DNA of 64,000 nucleotides from Streptomyces spirodelae (GCF_017676385.1 NZ_JAFFZN010000001.1:1-64000), one strand, 5' to 3'. Positions 47,943 to 57,289 are shown, counted from the first letter of the stretch. Notes: generated by a model not told the origin, from the sequence alone. Translations and numbers: made by a program.

Positions 47943-48653
47943 TCAGAGCAGAACGACGGGGTCTCCGGTCCGCACCTGCCCTGGCGACACAACCGTGGCA
48001 AGCCCATCCAACCGCATGTCGTGCGCTTTCGTGATGGCCCGCAATACCAGCGAGGAGTGCGGGAGGTCCTGCTGAGCCTCGTTGGTCATCACGCATCGCT
48101 CACTCGACCGCACGAACTCAACGCATACCGCGTCGCCTATCCGCGCCTTACTTCCGAACCACTCGTCCTCCACGAAGGGAGGAGTGCCTGGTGGTGTGCG
48201 TACCAGGAGATTCGGCCGGAAGCGTCGCTCATCGACGGGTACATCGGGCACCGCTGAACGCACCCAGTCGAGGGTGGCCGTGGTCAACACGCTGATGGGC
48301 AGTTGGTCGAAGTGAGAGATTGCCGCCTCGCGAGCTACCTCGACGTCCTCGCGACCGAGGTAACGACGGAGATAGGCGTTCGGCTCCGGTACCACCGTGC
48401 CTCTCGGGTCGAGCAGTTCAGGCTCACCGGCGTCGTCCACGTAGCGGGAACGCAGATGCAGCAGTCCCGGCATCCTGCGGAAGCGACGCGTGTTCTTCCC
48501 CGAGCCGAACTTGCCCTGAGCGTCGCGCACCGCGAAGAGACGGTCGCCGACAAACCCTCTTTCCTCGACTTCCGCTTGGTCGAGTATCTCGCCCCCTGTC
48601 GACTTGATCGGATACCGCCAGATCCGTTCGATCACGGCCGCTTCGGTCACCAT
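47943..48653 (-). CDS. MOSC-domain protein
   Basis: A 236-aa protein with an N-terminal MOSC_N beta-barrel (VIERIWRYPIKSTGGEILDQ, GFVGDRLFAVRD) and a MOSC domain whose conserved Cys lies in FVRSSERCVMTNEAQQDLP. MOSC proteins bind sulfur for molybdenum cofactors or act as sulfur carriers or reductases such as YcbX/YiiM. The nearby island has a molybdopterin enzyme, but it is 15 kb away and no link is shown. Confidence 0.9.
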   Translation of the reverse strand: MVTEAAVIERIWRYPIKSTGGEILDQAEVEERGFVGDRLFAVRDAQGKFGSGKNTRRFRRMPGLLHLRSRYVDDAGEPELLDPRGTVVPEPNAYLRRYLGREDVEVAREAAISHFDQLPISVLTTATLDWVRSAVPDVPVDERRFRPNLLVRTPPGTPPFVEDEWFGSKARIGDAVCVEFVRSSERCVMTNEAQQDLPHSSLVLRAITKAHDMRLDGLATVVSPGQVRTGDPVVLL

Positions 48654-48912
48654 CCGGATGAGGCTACAAGAGCGAGGGTGTACTCACTGGCCGGGCCATG
48701 CCGGAAGTTCGGCCTGGCCGCTCTCGCGGCGATGCGGGGTGATCAGGCCGGTGCCCCGGTAGCCGCGCGAGCACCGTGTTCTTCCCGACGGCATCCCTGA
48801 CACCGGACATCTCCCATGCCTTGCAGTCGTTGCGATTGCTGCTTGCGCCGCTGGAGCGCGGGCGCAGGGTCGAGGTGGGCGATGATGCGGTCGGGCGTCA
48901 GTATGTCCCGCC

Positions 48913-49932
48913 TCATTCGAGGTTGCTGGTGAGTGAGCCGGTCGCCTGAACCACGTCGGCGGTTCCGTAGGCTCTGGCGAGTACGCCCACGGTGTCGGCC
49001 ATGGCTTGGCGCAGTTCGGTCGGCGCGACGACCTCGACGTGGATACCGAGCCGCAGCAGCTCTCCGCACGCGTGCTCGGTGCTCTCGGTCGGGATGACCG
49101 CCTCGACCCATCCCTCGTCCCCGACGGCGGTCGCGGTGGAGTCGACTGCCCGCACCACCTCCGGAGGAACGTTGTCGGGCAGGCGTCGGCGTCCCTCTGG
49201 GGACAGGCGGACGGTGGCCGTGCCGGTGTAGCGGCGTGTCTGGAAATCGTCGAGGTAGGAGGTCCAGTACGCGCCGAGGTCGAAATCCTGCGGCCGGTCG
49301 AACCGCTCGTCGCTCAGCACCGCGTCGAGGACCTGGGTCACCCGGTAGGTCGCGATCCGGTCCTTTCCGGCGGCCACGAGGTACCAGACACCGGACTTGA
49401 GTACCAGGCCGTAAGGTCGAAGGCGGCGGCGCACCTCTTGCGGCGCGCGCCAGCGACGGTAGCGGACGTCTACCGCACGCTGGGTGAGCACCGCATCGAC
49501 GAACAAGGGCAGATACGGCGTCTGCTCGGGTTCCCGGTACCAGCCGGGAGCGTCCAGGTGGAACACCGCCGCGGTCCGCGCGGCCTCCTCACGCAGTCCC
49601 GTCGGCAGCGCAGCCAGCAGCTTCAGCCGTGCTGCCGTCACCTCCGCCGCGAGCCCCAGGTCGGCGGCGGGGCCGGGCAGTCCGGCGAAGAACAGCGCCC
49701 GCGCCTCGCCCTCGCTCATCCCGGTCAGACGGGTGCGATAGCCGTCGACCAACTGATAGCCGCCTCCGCGGCCCGGCTCCGCATAGACCGGGACCCCAGC
49801 GGCCTGCAGCCGCGCCACGTCACGGTATGCGGTCCGTACAGAGACGCCCAGCTCATCGGCGAGCCCTCGCGCGGACATACGGCCACGCGACTGCAGCAAC
49901 AGCAGTACCGACAGCAGTCGACCGGCAGACAT
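48913..49932 (-). CDS. YafY/WYL-type transcriptional regulator
   Basis: A 339-aa DeoR-like regulator. N-terminal HTH_11 (RLLSVLLLLQSRGRMSARGL, then LGVSVRTAYRDVARLQAAGV, about 3-55) is followed by a WYL domain (VDVRYRRWRAPQEVRRRLRP and VWYLVAAGKDRIATYRV) and a WCX-type C-terminus. ATG 49932 is set by GGGGGAG; the frame runs 13 codons further but is unconserved. It is divergent from a NIPSNAP gene with an inverted repeat between, a common pairing in which the WYL protein controls the neighbour. Confidence 0.9.
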   Translation of the reverse strand: MSAGRLLSVLLLLQSRGRMSARGLADELGVSVRTAYRDVARLQAAGVPVYAEPGRGGGYQLVDGYRTRLTGMSEGEARALFFAGLPGPAADLGLAAEVTAARLKLLAALPTGLREEAARTAAVFHLDAPGWYREPEQTPYLPLFVDAVLTQRAVDVRYRRWRAPQEVRRRLRPYGLVLKSGVWYLVAAGKDRIATYRVTQVLDAVLSDERFDRPQDFDLGAYWTSYLDDFQTRRYTGTATVRLSPEGRRRLPDNVPPEVVRAVDSTATAVGDEGWVEAVIPTESTEHACGELLRLGIHVEVVAPTELRQAMADTVGVLARAYGTADVVQATGSLTSNLE

Positions 49933-49954
49933 GGGCGCATTCTCCCCCGAAACC

Positions 49955-49990
49955 CTGACAGCACCTGGCACACGGCCCCCCTACTGTCAG
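49955..49990. promoter_or_regulatory. Inverted repeat between WYL regulator and NIPSNAP gene
   Basis: CTGACAG (49955-49961) and CTGTCAG (49984-49990) are 22 bp apart in the only shared promoter region of the divergent pair. Each arm also resembles a -35 hexamer for one direction. It is the expected site for the WYL regulator (inference). Confidence 0.5.
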
Positions 49991-50060
49991 CTCGCGCCCG
50001 GCTCCGACCGAACGAGCCGGCATCACGTGCCCGCGGAAGAGAACGCAACAGGAGCCTGCC

Positions 50061-50798
50061 GTGCCCCCGACCAACCCCGCCGACTGCCTCGCCGTGATCG
50101 AACTTCGCCAGTACACGCTGCGCTCCGGTCGGCGCGACGAGCTCATCGAGCTGTTCGACCGGGCATTCGTTGAAACCCAGGAAGAGGCCGGGATGGTCGT
50201 GCTCGGCCAGTTCCGGGACCTCGACGATCCGGATCGCTTCGTCTGGCTGCGCGGGTTCCGGGACATGGCGGTACGGCACCAGGCCCTGACAGCCTTCTAC
50301 GGCGGCCCCGTCTGGGCCGCGCACGGCCCGCAGGCCAACGCCACCATGCTCGACTCGGACGATGTCCTCCTCCTGCGTCCCCTGTCGGACGAGAGCGGCT
50401 TCGCCGTCTCCCCGTCCGAGCGGCCGCAGGCCGGTGCTCCGGCACCGGACCGATTCGTGTCCGCCCGCGTGTGGTCCTTCCCTCCCGGACGACACGACGG
50501 CATCGCACTGATCCGGGACGGTCTCCTGCCAGTGCTCCAGAAGACGGGACCCGCGCCGTTCGCCGCCCTCACCTCCGAGACGGCGCACAACACATTCGCC
50601 AGGCTGCCGGTCCGCACCGGGGAGAACGTCGCCGTGATCTTGACCTCGTACCCCGACGAGAGCGCGTACCGACGCCACCTCGCTGACGTACTGGCCCATC
50701 CCCTCACCCACGAGGTCCTGCCGGGCATCGAGCGAGAACAGACAACAGCCCCCCGGACCCTACGGTTGGCGCCGACAGGCCGCTCGCTCATCTCCTGA
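50061..50798 (+). CDS. NIPSNAP-family protein
   Basis: A 245-aa cytosolic protein with two ferredoxin-like dimeric alpha/beta-barrel modules: IELRQYTLRSGRRDELIELF opens the first, followed by DPDRFVWLRGFRDM, the NIPSNAP hallmark. The second module (VSARVWSFPPGRHDG) is more divergent. Biochemical role is unknown for most bacterial members; some bind small aromatic or lipid molecules. GTG 50061 is the start. Divergent from the WYL regulator, which probably controls it. Confidence 0.88.
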   Translation: MPPTNPADCLAVIELRQYTLRSGRRDELIELFDRAFVETQEEAGMVVLGQFRDLDDPDRFVWLRGFRDMAVRHQALTAFYGGPVWAAHGPQANATMLDSDDVLLLRPLSDESGFAVSPSERPQAGAPAPDRFVSARVWSFPPGRHDGIALIRDGLLPVLQKTGPAPFAALTSETAHNTFARLPVRTGENVAVILTSYPDESAYRRHLADVLAHPLTHEVLPGIEREQTTAPRTLRLAPTGRSLIS

Positions 50799-50939
50799 CC
50801 TGTCTCATCCAGCCTTGCCTCAGCGAAGCGAGTTCATCAGGACCGCTGGGGGGAATGGGTGTGCCGCAGCGTTGCGGCGCACCGGACGAGGTCGCGGAAC
50901 TGTCACACTTCCCAGCCGCCAGGGCGAACGGCCGTGGCT

Positions 50940-51518
50940 TCAAGGGTGGTAGAGCGCCCGAGCACGGGTGGAATCGACGGGGCGGTCTTCAGGGATGTGC
51001 AGAAAGTAGTTGGTCTGCCATGCCTGTGTGCTGCGGGCCTGGCGCGCTGTCGTGGTCACCCAGGGCGGATGGACACGGAACGCGCGCTTGCCTCCGACAC
51101 CACCTCGCGCGAGGATACCCCGTTCGTACAGCACGTCCCGCGGAAAGACGAACTGTCCGAAGTGGTGACCGTCACGGCAGCTGACGACGATGAGGTCGAG
51201 AGGATCGCCGACGTCGAACGGCTGGATCGGCCCCTGCGCGGATCTCTTCCACACGGTGACGAACTGGCCGACCTTGGTGGGGGTGGTCTTGGCGGCACGG
51301 AACCGCACCGACAGACCGTCCACTGTCAGTTGCTGGGCCCCGTACTCGGCACCTTCAGCTTCGGCCATCGGTTGCGAGCATGTGAAGCCGTTCGGGTCGT
51401 AAACCAGTCTCTTCGCGGCGAGAAGATCAGCATGGGCCTGACCCAGGTCGAACCAAGGCTCGCTCTCCGAGGTCGGGGAATCCGAACAGCCCTCACGATT
51501 CGGCGTCATCCGCCCCAT
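50940..51518 (-). CDS. MepB-family protein
   Basis: A 192-aa protein matching MepB of unknown biochemical role: the core shows YGAQQLTVDGLSVRFRAAKT, VGQFVTVWKRS, HHFGQFVFPRDVL, KRAFRVHPPW and a C-terminal QAWQTNYFLHI. In staphylococci mepB lies by the mepRA multidrug efflux genes, but no efflux gene adjoins here. Start is ATG 51518 or 51509. It stands alone between a convergent NIPSNAP gene and the LAL regulator. Confidence 0.88.
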   Translation of the reverse strand: MGRMTPNREGCSDSPTSESEPWFDLGQAHADLLAAKRLVYDPNGFTCSQPMAEAEGAEYGAQQLTVDGLSVRFRAAKTTPTKVGQFVTVWKRSAQGPIQPFDVGDPLDLIVVSCRDGHHFGQFVFPRDVLYERGILARGGVGGKRAFRVHPPWVTTTARQARSTQAWQTNYFLHIPEDRPVDSTRARALYHP

Positions 51519-51756
51519 TCTGTCACCGCTGCTGACCGGACCCGACAGTGGCCCACCGGCCGTGGCTCGGAGTGCGACGCACGGGTGCCGACTGGTCGGT
51601 CATCGGCCGCGTTCGGCGACACGGGCGAGCTGGACCGCAGACCCGGCCCCGCCCGAGCCGCGAGAGGGACGAGGGCAGCGGATGCCCCCGGTTGAAGCCT
51701 GTGGCGGAACGGGTAGTGGTCACCGGCACGTCGAGCTGGGAGCCTCAGGCGGAGCG

Positions 51757-54700
51757 TCACTCGTCGAAAGCCCCGAGCCGGTGCGCGATGGCCGCGGCCT
51801 CCCCGCGGCCTGAGGCGCCCAGTTTGGCGAGGATGTTGGAGACGTGCACACTCGCGGTCTTCGGCGAGATGAACAGTTCCTCCGCGATCTGCCGGTTGCT
51901 CCGCCCGGCGGCGACCAGCCGCAGTACATCCCGCTCCCGGACTGTCAGCCCGAGAGCCGCCGTCGGCGCCGGGGGCGGGTCCGCCTCCCCGTCGTTCTGC
52001 TGCAGTGGGATCCGCGCCCGGCCGGCCAGCGTGGCGATCTCCGTCTGGAGCGGCGTCCCCAGTTCACGCGCCACCGCCTCGGCCTGCCGAAGCAGCTCAC
52101 CGGCTGCTCGGCGGGCCCCGGGACCGCCGTGGGTGATCAGGACCTCCGCGAAGCGCAGCCGGGCGGTGGCGAGCAGCGGCGGGGCCTCCAGCTGTTCCGC
52201 CGCGGCAACGGCCTGCCTCCAGTGGTCGGCGGCGTCCCGGCCCTCGGCGGTGAGCAGCTCGGTCTCGGTCATCAGGGCCTGCGTGGCCCATGTCGGTACG
52301 AACTTGGGCTGGCCCTTCATCGCCTTGCGTATCAGCTCGACCGCTGCCTTGCGCCCTGGCTCGGCCACCGCGAGCCCGCGGGCCCGCGCCTCCGCCGCGG
52401 CTGCCTCGTACAACAGTGGCCAGACGTAACGCTGGTGGCCGGGGGCGATGGCTTCGCCGACCGCGGCATCGAGCAGGGAGCGGACGTCGAGGATCCGGCC
52501 GTCAGCGGCCGCCAGCGCGATGGCGACCCTGGCCATGGCCAGGGTGTGCTGCGGCTCCGGGTAGGCGCCGGTGGTCCCGCGGTCGGACTCCTTCAGCCAG
52601 CGGCGGGCTTCGTCGTAGCAGCCACGGGCCAGGGCCAGTTCGGCCTTCTGTTCCGCGATCTGTCCCTGGGTGCGGAGGCTCACCCCGCGGCGGCCTGCGG
52701 CCCGTTCGAGTACGTCGTCCGCGTCGGCCAAGCGGCCGAGCTGGATGAGGGACTCGGCGAGGTTGGCGTCGATGAAGGAGGCGGTGTCCGGCAATCCGTG
52801 CCGGTCGGCCAGTCCGCTGCCCTTCTCGGCGACCTCGACGGCCTCGAGGTAGCGGCCGAGGCCGTGCAGCGCCGTGGAGAGATTGCCGTAGCCGCGCAGC
52901 ACGACGTGTGCGTTGCCCGGCTCCGGGTCCCGGGCGCACACCGCGCGGGCCTGCGCGAGCCCGCCCTCGACGTCGCCCGAGTCGATGGTGAGCCAGGCCA
53001 GGGTGTGCTGCGCGACAAGGCCGGTGGTCTCGGCTCCCGTCATCCGGCACAGCTCCACCGCCTCTTTCGCGGTCTCGACCGCCGTCGGCCCCGGCTGGTG
53101 CACCGCGTACCAGTACGCGGCGTGGGTCAGCACATCAGCGTGTACGACGGACGGCGGCAGGCCCTTCACCAGCTTCTGGGCGTGGGCGATCTCGTCCCAG
53201 CCGTCGGAACGGGAGAGGTCGCGCATCAGCTGGTAGCGCTCGGTCCAGAACCAGGCCGCTCGGATGGGATCTCCACTGCCCGATGGAACATCCTCTGCCT
53301 CCGCGGAGCCGAGACCTTCCCGGGAGCTCGTCGAGGAGTCGCCCTCCAGCGTGCGCAGCGCCCGCTTGCAGAGGGCGAGCGCCCGCTCCCGCTCTCCCGT
53401 CAGGCGCGCGGCGACGGTGAGCGCGGCGAGCAGGTCGACGAAGCCCCCTGACGCGTCCGGGGAGATGGCGGGGCACAAGCCGTCGTCGACGGCTTGCCGC
53501 ATCGCCTGGCGGCGCAGTTCCGCAGGAGTGTCCTCCCACAGCTCCAGTGCCCGTTCCAGCAGATGGTGCTGCTCAGCGAAGGCGTGCCGGCCGCGGGCGG
53601 CGGCCGCCGCAGCGATCAGGGCGGGCAGCGCTTTGGCAGGGTCGCGGGCGTCGAACCAGTAGCCGGCCAGCCGCCCGGCCCGCTCCTCGGACCGCACGAG
53701 CGTGGGGTCGACCTCCAGCACCTCGGCGTAGCGGCGGCTGAGCCGCGAGCGCTCGCCGGGCAGCAGGTCGCCGACCACGGCCTCGCGCATCAACGCGTGC
53801 CGGAAGCGGAAGGACTCGCCCTCCTCCGCGGGCTGCAGGACGGCGGCGCCCACAGCCGTACGCAGGGCCTCGATCAGCTCGCCCTCGGCGAGGCCCGTGA
53901 CGGTGGCCAGCAGCCGGAACTCCACCTGGGAGCCGCCCTGAGCGGCAATCCGCACCACCCGCTGCACCTCGTCCGGGAGCGCCTCGACCCTGACCAGCAA
54001 AAGATCACGCAGGGAGTCGCTGAGACCGCCCGGGGAGCCGTCCAGGATGCTGCAGGCCAGCTCCTCCACGAAGAACGCGTTGCCCTCGGAGCGCTCGAAG
54101 ACCCGGTCCAGCATCTGCTCGGGCGGGGCCTCGCCCCGGATCGCGGCGAGCTGGCGGCCGACCTCGACGCGGTCGAAACGGGGCAGTTCGAGCCGGGTGA
54201 CGGTACGCAGCCTCTCGTACTCGGCGAGGGCAGGGCGCAGCGGATGGCGGCGGTGCAGGTCGTCGGCGCGGTAGGTGGCGACGATGAGCAGCCGGCTGTC
54301 GGTGAGGGCGCGCAGCAGGTAGCTGAGCAGCTCGCGGGTGGAGCGGTCGGCCCAGTGCAGGTCCTCCAGGGCCAGGACGAGGGTCCGCTCCGCGGCGAGG
54401 CGTTCGAGGAGGCGGACGGTGAGCTCGAAGAGGCGGGAACGGCCATCGGCCTCAGGCCGTTCCCGGTCCATCTCGCCCAGCTCGGGCAGCAGCCGGGCGA
54501 GCTCGCCCTCCTGGCCCTCGATGGCGGCGAGCAGCTCCGCGCCGAGCTGACGGTGCAGGGAGCGCAGGGCAGCCGAGACAGGGTGGTACGGCAGGGCGTC
54601 GCCACCGGTTTCGACGCAGCCGCCGAGGGCGACGACGGCCCCGCCGGCGGCCGCCCGGCCGAGGAACTCCTGCATCAGCCGCGTCTTGCCGACGCCGGCC

Positions 54701-54924
54701 TCGCCCCCCAGGAACACGGCGCGGGGCTCCCCGGCATCCGCCCGGCACAGCGCCTCGCCGAGGGTGGTCAGCTCGGCCCTGCGGCCTACGAACACGGGGC
54801 TTATATGACTGCTGTGCACGGTGCTGAGCATCGCATGCCGTACGAAGTGAGGGACAGTGGATTCGGAGTCGGCGGGGACCGCCGCAGCCGGGTGCCCGGC
54901 GATGCGGCGCCCTTGCTCCGTCAC
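51757..54924 (-). CDS. LAL-type LuxR-family regulator with AAA domain
   Basis: A 1055-aa regulator. An AAA/ATPase domain (about 42-310) opens with FVGRRAELTTLGEALCRADA and has Walker A FLGGEAGVGKTRLMQEF and Walker B VLALEDLHWADRST. A long TPR-like helical array fills 400-900. The C-terminal LuxR HTH (about 985-1045) reads LTVRERDVLRLVAAGRSNRQ and ISPKTASVHVSNILAKLGAS. I keep GTG 54924 because it overlaps the stop of the tiny upstream gene (GTGA); ATG 54831 is the alternative. LAL proteins activate secondary metabolism or catabolic genes; no target is clear here. Confidence 0.92.
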   Translation of the reverse strand: MTEQGRRIAGHPAAAVPADSESTVPHFVRHAMLSTVHSSHISPVFVGRRAELTTLGEALCRADAGEPRAVFLGGEAGVGKTRLMQEFLGRAAAGGAVVALGGCVETGGDALPYHPVSAALRSLHRQLGAELLAAIEGQEGELARLLPELGEMDRERPEADGRSRLFELTVRLLERLAAERTLVLALEDLHWADRSTRELLSYLLRALTDSRLLIVATYRADDLHRRHPLRPALAEYERLRTVTRLELPRFDRVEVGRQLAAIRGEAPPEQMLDRVFERSEGNAFFVEELACSILDGSPGGLSDSLRDLLLVRVEALPDEVQRVVRIAAQGGSQVEFRLLATVTGLAEGELIEALRTAVGAAVLQPAEEGESFRFRHALMREAVVGDLLPGERSRLSRRYAEVLEVDPTLVRSEERAGRLAGYWFDARDPAKALPALIAAAAAARGRHAFAEQHHLLERALELWEDTPAELRRQAMRQAVDDGLCPAISPDASGGFVDLLAALTVAARLTGERERALALCKRALRTLEGDSSTSSREGLGSAEAEDVPSGSGDPIRAAWFWTERYQLMRDLSRSDGWDEIAHAQKLVKGLPPSVVHADVLTHAAYWYAVHQPGPTAVETAKEAVELCRMTGAETTGLVAQHTLAWLTIDSGDVEGGLAQARAVCARDPEPGNAHVVLRGYGNLSTALHGLGRYLEAVEVAEKGSGLADRHGLPDTASFIDANLAESLIQLGRLADADDVLERAAGRRGVSLRTQGQIAEQKAELALARGCYDEARRWLKESDRGTTGAYPEPQHTLAMARVAIALAAADGRILDVRSLLDAAVGEAIAPGHQRYVWPLLYEAAAAEARARGLAVAEPGRKAAVELIRKAMKGQPKFVPTWATQALMTETELLTAEGRDAADHWRQAVAAAEQLEAPPLLATARLRFAEVLITHGGPGARRAAGELLRQAEAVARELGTPLQTEIATLAGRARIPLQQNDGEADPPPAPTAALGLTVRERDVLRLVAAGRSNRQIAEELFISPKTASVHVSNILAKLGASGRGEAAAIAHRLGAFDE

Positions 54925-55181
54925 GCGGCGCGGAAGCGGTGCTTGCGGCTGTCGGCGCCGAAGGCGTCGCCGGGACCGAGGGCGTCCTCGGAGCCGAGGG
55001 CGTCGTCAGGGCCGAGGGCGTCGTCAGGGCCGAGGGCGTCGTCAGGGCCGAGGGCGTCGTCGGAGCCGAGGGCGCTGCGGGCTGCCTCGGCGGCGCGCTC
55101 GGCTTCCCGGACCAGGCGGCGCTGCGCGGCCCGGGCGAGGAATGCGGCCTGGCGAGCGGCCTGGAACTCGTGGTGCATCAT
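54921..55181 (-). CDS. Tiny protein with hexapeptide repeats, coupled to the LAL regulator
   Basis: An 86-aa product starting at ATG 55181 behind AAGGAG. The first 37 residues form an Arg/Ala helix (HEFQAARQAAFLARAAQRRL); small proteins of this kind precede other actinobacterial genes. Then DALGPD-type hexapeptides repeat about six times, encoded by 18-bp tandem DNA repeats, before a basic end. Its stop overlaps the GTG of the LAL gene, so it may serve translational coupling or as a small partner. Function unknown. Confidence 0.65.
   Translation of the reverse strand: MMHHEFQAARQAAFLARAAQRRLVREAERAAEAARSALGSDDALGPDDALGPDDALGPDDALGSEDALGPGDAFGADSRKHRFRAA
54976..55065. repeat. Five tandem 18-bp repeats
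   Basis: Units start at 54976, 54994, 55012, 55030 and 55048; the consensus is CCGAGGGCGTCGTCAGGG, with three exact copies in the middle. The 18-bp period keeps frame, adding or removing six residues of the tiny protein without harm. Copy number is therefore likely to vary among strains. Confidence 0.9.
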
Positions 55182-55487
55182 GGCGTCTCCTTGGACGAAC
55201 TGGGCTCTTGCCGTGCTTCCAGCGTCGTGTCCAAGGTGGGGGCGCCACATCGGGAGACCTGCGCATCTTGCCGCACGGAGGGTCCTTAGGACCTGGGATG
55301 AGGGGCCTTATATGAGTTGCCCTGTGTACCGCCACGGTCAGGCAGTCAAAGAAGTCGTTCCCGGACGTGTGACGCCACCGCGAACGCTCTCTCTCCCCCC
55401 GAACGCGCCAGGTTGCAGCAGACTCCTTCCCCCCAAGGGCCTCCGTGAGGAACAAGTTTGCTGAAACCGGGCGCCGGATCTGATCGA
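55182..55487. other. 306-bp gap with likely promoter of the tiny-protein/LAL operon
   Basis: No gene is seen. On the leftward strand ACTCATATAAGGCCCC (55301-55316) has a -10-like core. A very similar GTCATATAAGCCCC lies inside the 5' part of the LAL gene near 54797. A short palindrome GGTCCTTAGGACC also lies in the gap at 55281-55293. Confidence 0.4.
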
Positions 55488-55922
55488 CTACCGGTACCAG
55501 TCGTCTCCGCCGTCGGTCAGCGACCGGACGAGGTAGTCCTGCAGGTCGCGGGCGACCCACCGGCGGCTGTCGTCCTCGTGTTCCCACACGAAGATGTCGG
55601 CTCGTGAGGGGAGACGGACGAAGGCGAACTGATCGCCGCCGCCGTTGTCGCCGAAGAAGAGCAGCGCGTCGAACGGCATATACAGATCAGCGAGGGCCAG
55701 ATCGGACCAGGAATGAAGATTCTGCTCGACGATCTGCTGCAAGGGCCAGACCGTGTCCACTCCATCCTGCCCCACCATGCCATCCGTCTCCCGGAGCAAG
55801 CTCACCAGTTCAGACGGCATCGGACATCCCAGCCGTTGCTCAGCGGCAGCCACCCTCGCCGCGTCTGCGGGCTCGCTGAACTCCACCCCGGGGAACGCCT
55901 GACGGGCGGTCTCTCTCCACAT
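55488..55922 (-). CDS. SMI1/KNR4 (SUKH)-family protein
   Basis: A 144-aa protein with the SUKH fold: ARVAAAEQRLGCPMPSELVS opens it, then LLRETDGM, LLFFGDNGGGDQFAF and FVWEHEDDSRRWVARDL, which are the conserved pieces. In bacteria SUKH proteins are often immunity proteins against nuclease toxins, but many are solitary. It is divergent from the hypothetical gene at 56069 and no toxin adjoins directly. Two small secreted proteins lie one kilobase away. Confidence 0.88.
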   Translation of the reverse strand: MWRETARQAFPGVEFSEPADAARVAAAEQRLGCPMPSELVSLLRETDGMVGQDGVDTVWPLQQIVEQNLHSWSDLALADLYMPFDALLFFGDNGGGDQFAFVRLPSRADIFVWEHEDDSRRWVARDLQDYLVRSLTDGGDDWYR

Positions 55923-56068
55923 GCGCTCAGCCTAGGCAAATCGGCCGAGCGCTTCCCTGGCACCCCCGGCAAGGACACATCGGCAGCGAGGCCGAAGAAC
56001 AAGTGCAGAGCCCGTGCCCTACCTTTCGTCCAGGCGAACCGCGATCCGGCGGGAGAGAGGGAGACCGA

Positions 56069-56707
56069 ATGGACGAGGAAGTCGCTGAACGGCAGGCGGA
56101 GATCACCCGGCTGCTGATCTACTACACCCAGGCCCCCTTCGCCGGGACCAGTTGTGTGCGCGGAGTTCTCCCCGTCCCCGGCGCGGGCGAATCGACCCGG
56201 ATCGTCACAGGAGACGAACGCACGCACGTTCCGGACGGCCTGACGGTTTACGAGATTCCCCTTCGTGCGGGCGAGGAGTTTCTTCACGTGTACGACGTCG
56301 CAGCCGTCCTCCGGGCTGTGCACACCGGTCCGTACACCGCCGCGAGTGTCCGAGTCGGCAGAGTTCTGGGCATGCCTCTGGTCCAGGTCGATCCGTCCGT
56401 CGCGGAGACGGTGAGGGAATCTCCGGGCGACAGGGCTTTCACAATTCTGCGCACGCTCGTCCACCCGTTCACCGAGACGGAACCCGTCCCACGCCTGCTC
56501 GGCTTCCTCTGTCGGGAGCCCGACCTGCTGCGCCTCTACGTCGACACCGAGGACACCCATGGAGTACTCGCCGTGGACGTACGTCCCTCGGGTGCGCTCA
56601 CCGCTCTCCTGGCCGCGCTGCCTTCCCTGATCACCGAGGAGGGCAGGGTGGCAGCCGAGGAAGCGGACCCGCATGCCTCGTACGCGGTTGATCTCACCTA
56701 CTGGTGA
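56069..56707 (+). CDS. Hypothetical protein, 212 aa (SseB-like?)
   Basis: A soluble protein with alternating strands and helices: GLTVYEIPLRAGEEFLHVY, PLVQVDPSVAETV, FTILRTLVHPF. The use of a short hydrophobic-acidic strand pattern recalls SseB-type domains, but no motif is strong enough for a call. The start ATG 56069 follows GGGAGAGAGGGAG. It is divergent from the SUKH-like gene. Confidence 0.65.
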   Translation: MDEEVAERQAEITRLLIYYTQAPFAGTSCVRGVLPVPGAGESTRIVTGDERTHVPDGLTVYEIPLRAGEEFLHVYDVAAVLRAVHTGPYTAASVRVGRVLGMPLVQVDPSVAETVRESPGDRAFTILRTLVHPFTETEPVPRLLGFLCREPDLLRLYVDTEDTHGVLAVDVRPSGALTALLAALPSLITEEGRVAAEEADPHASYAVDLTYW

Positions 56708-56863
56708 CCTCGTCCGGCTCCCGCGCGGCCTGTCCCGTACAACACGCCTACCAGGAAGGACAGCTCAACTCTGTCCGGGACAAGGATGAATCGTTGCGCT
56801 GCCTCATGCCGTTCGTGATGCTCCGAAGCAATCGAAGCACTCAGACGAAGTGGGGTTTTCTCC

Positions 56864-57241
56864 ATGGCTCGCATCATGCTCGGCACACGGTCCAAGGTCG
56901 TCGCCGCGGTCACGGCCGCGATGGCCGCCGGAGTCGCACTGATTCCGCTGTCCTCCGCCTCCGCGGCGTCCGGGACGGAGGTCGGCCTCGGGGGCGGCGT
57001 CACCCTGCTCGCGTCAGCGAACGCCTCGTACGAGTGCCCGCGCATCCACACCACCGACCACTACGCCTACACCTGGTGCCGCGTTTACAGCGGCAGGGTC
57101 CGACTGATCGCCGACTGCGTCCGGACACCCGACCTGGCGTCCAACTGGATCTACCGGAAGGACGGAAACCCGACTCAGCGTCTGCAGGCCGGCCCGTGCG
57201 TAGTCGGTATCGGTCCGAACAGCGGAATTCATTCGGCCTGA
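56864..57241 (+). CDS. Small secreted Cys-containing protein 1
   Basis: A 125-aa precursor. The signal peptide has a basic start (MARIMLGTRSK), core VVAAVTAAMAAGVALI and cleavage near SASAAS (about residue 35). The mature part of about 90 residues has four Cys (ECP, WCR, DCV, PCV), fit for two disulfides, and many Tyr and Arg. No family recognised. It comes just before another secreted protein and may share its transcript (48-bp gap). Confidence 0.7.
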   Translation: MARIMLGTRSKVVAAVTAAMAAGVALIPLSSASAASGTEVGLGGGVTLLASANASYECPRIHTTDHYAYTWCRVYSGRVRLIADCVRTPDLASNWIYRKDGNPTQRLQAGPCVVGIGPNSGIHSA

Positions 57242-57289
57242 CCTCCTGGCAGCCCGACCAGCGGACATCCCTCATGCCATGGAGGACAA

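Noticed and set aside
48654..48912. Possible transposase or gene fragment between the MOSC and WYL genes
   Set aside because: No frame gives recognisable motifs, and there are no terminal inverted repeats or target duplications.
54976..55065. Tandem repeats considered as a CRISPR or iteron array
   Set aside because: The 18-bp units abut with no spacers and stay in frame inside a small gene, so they are coding repeats.
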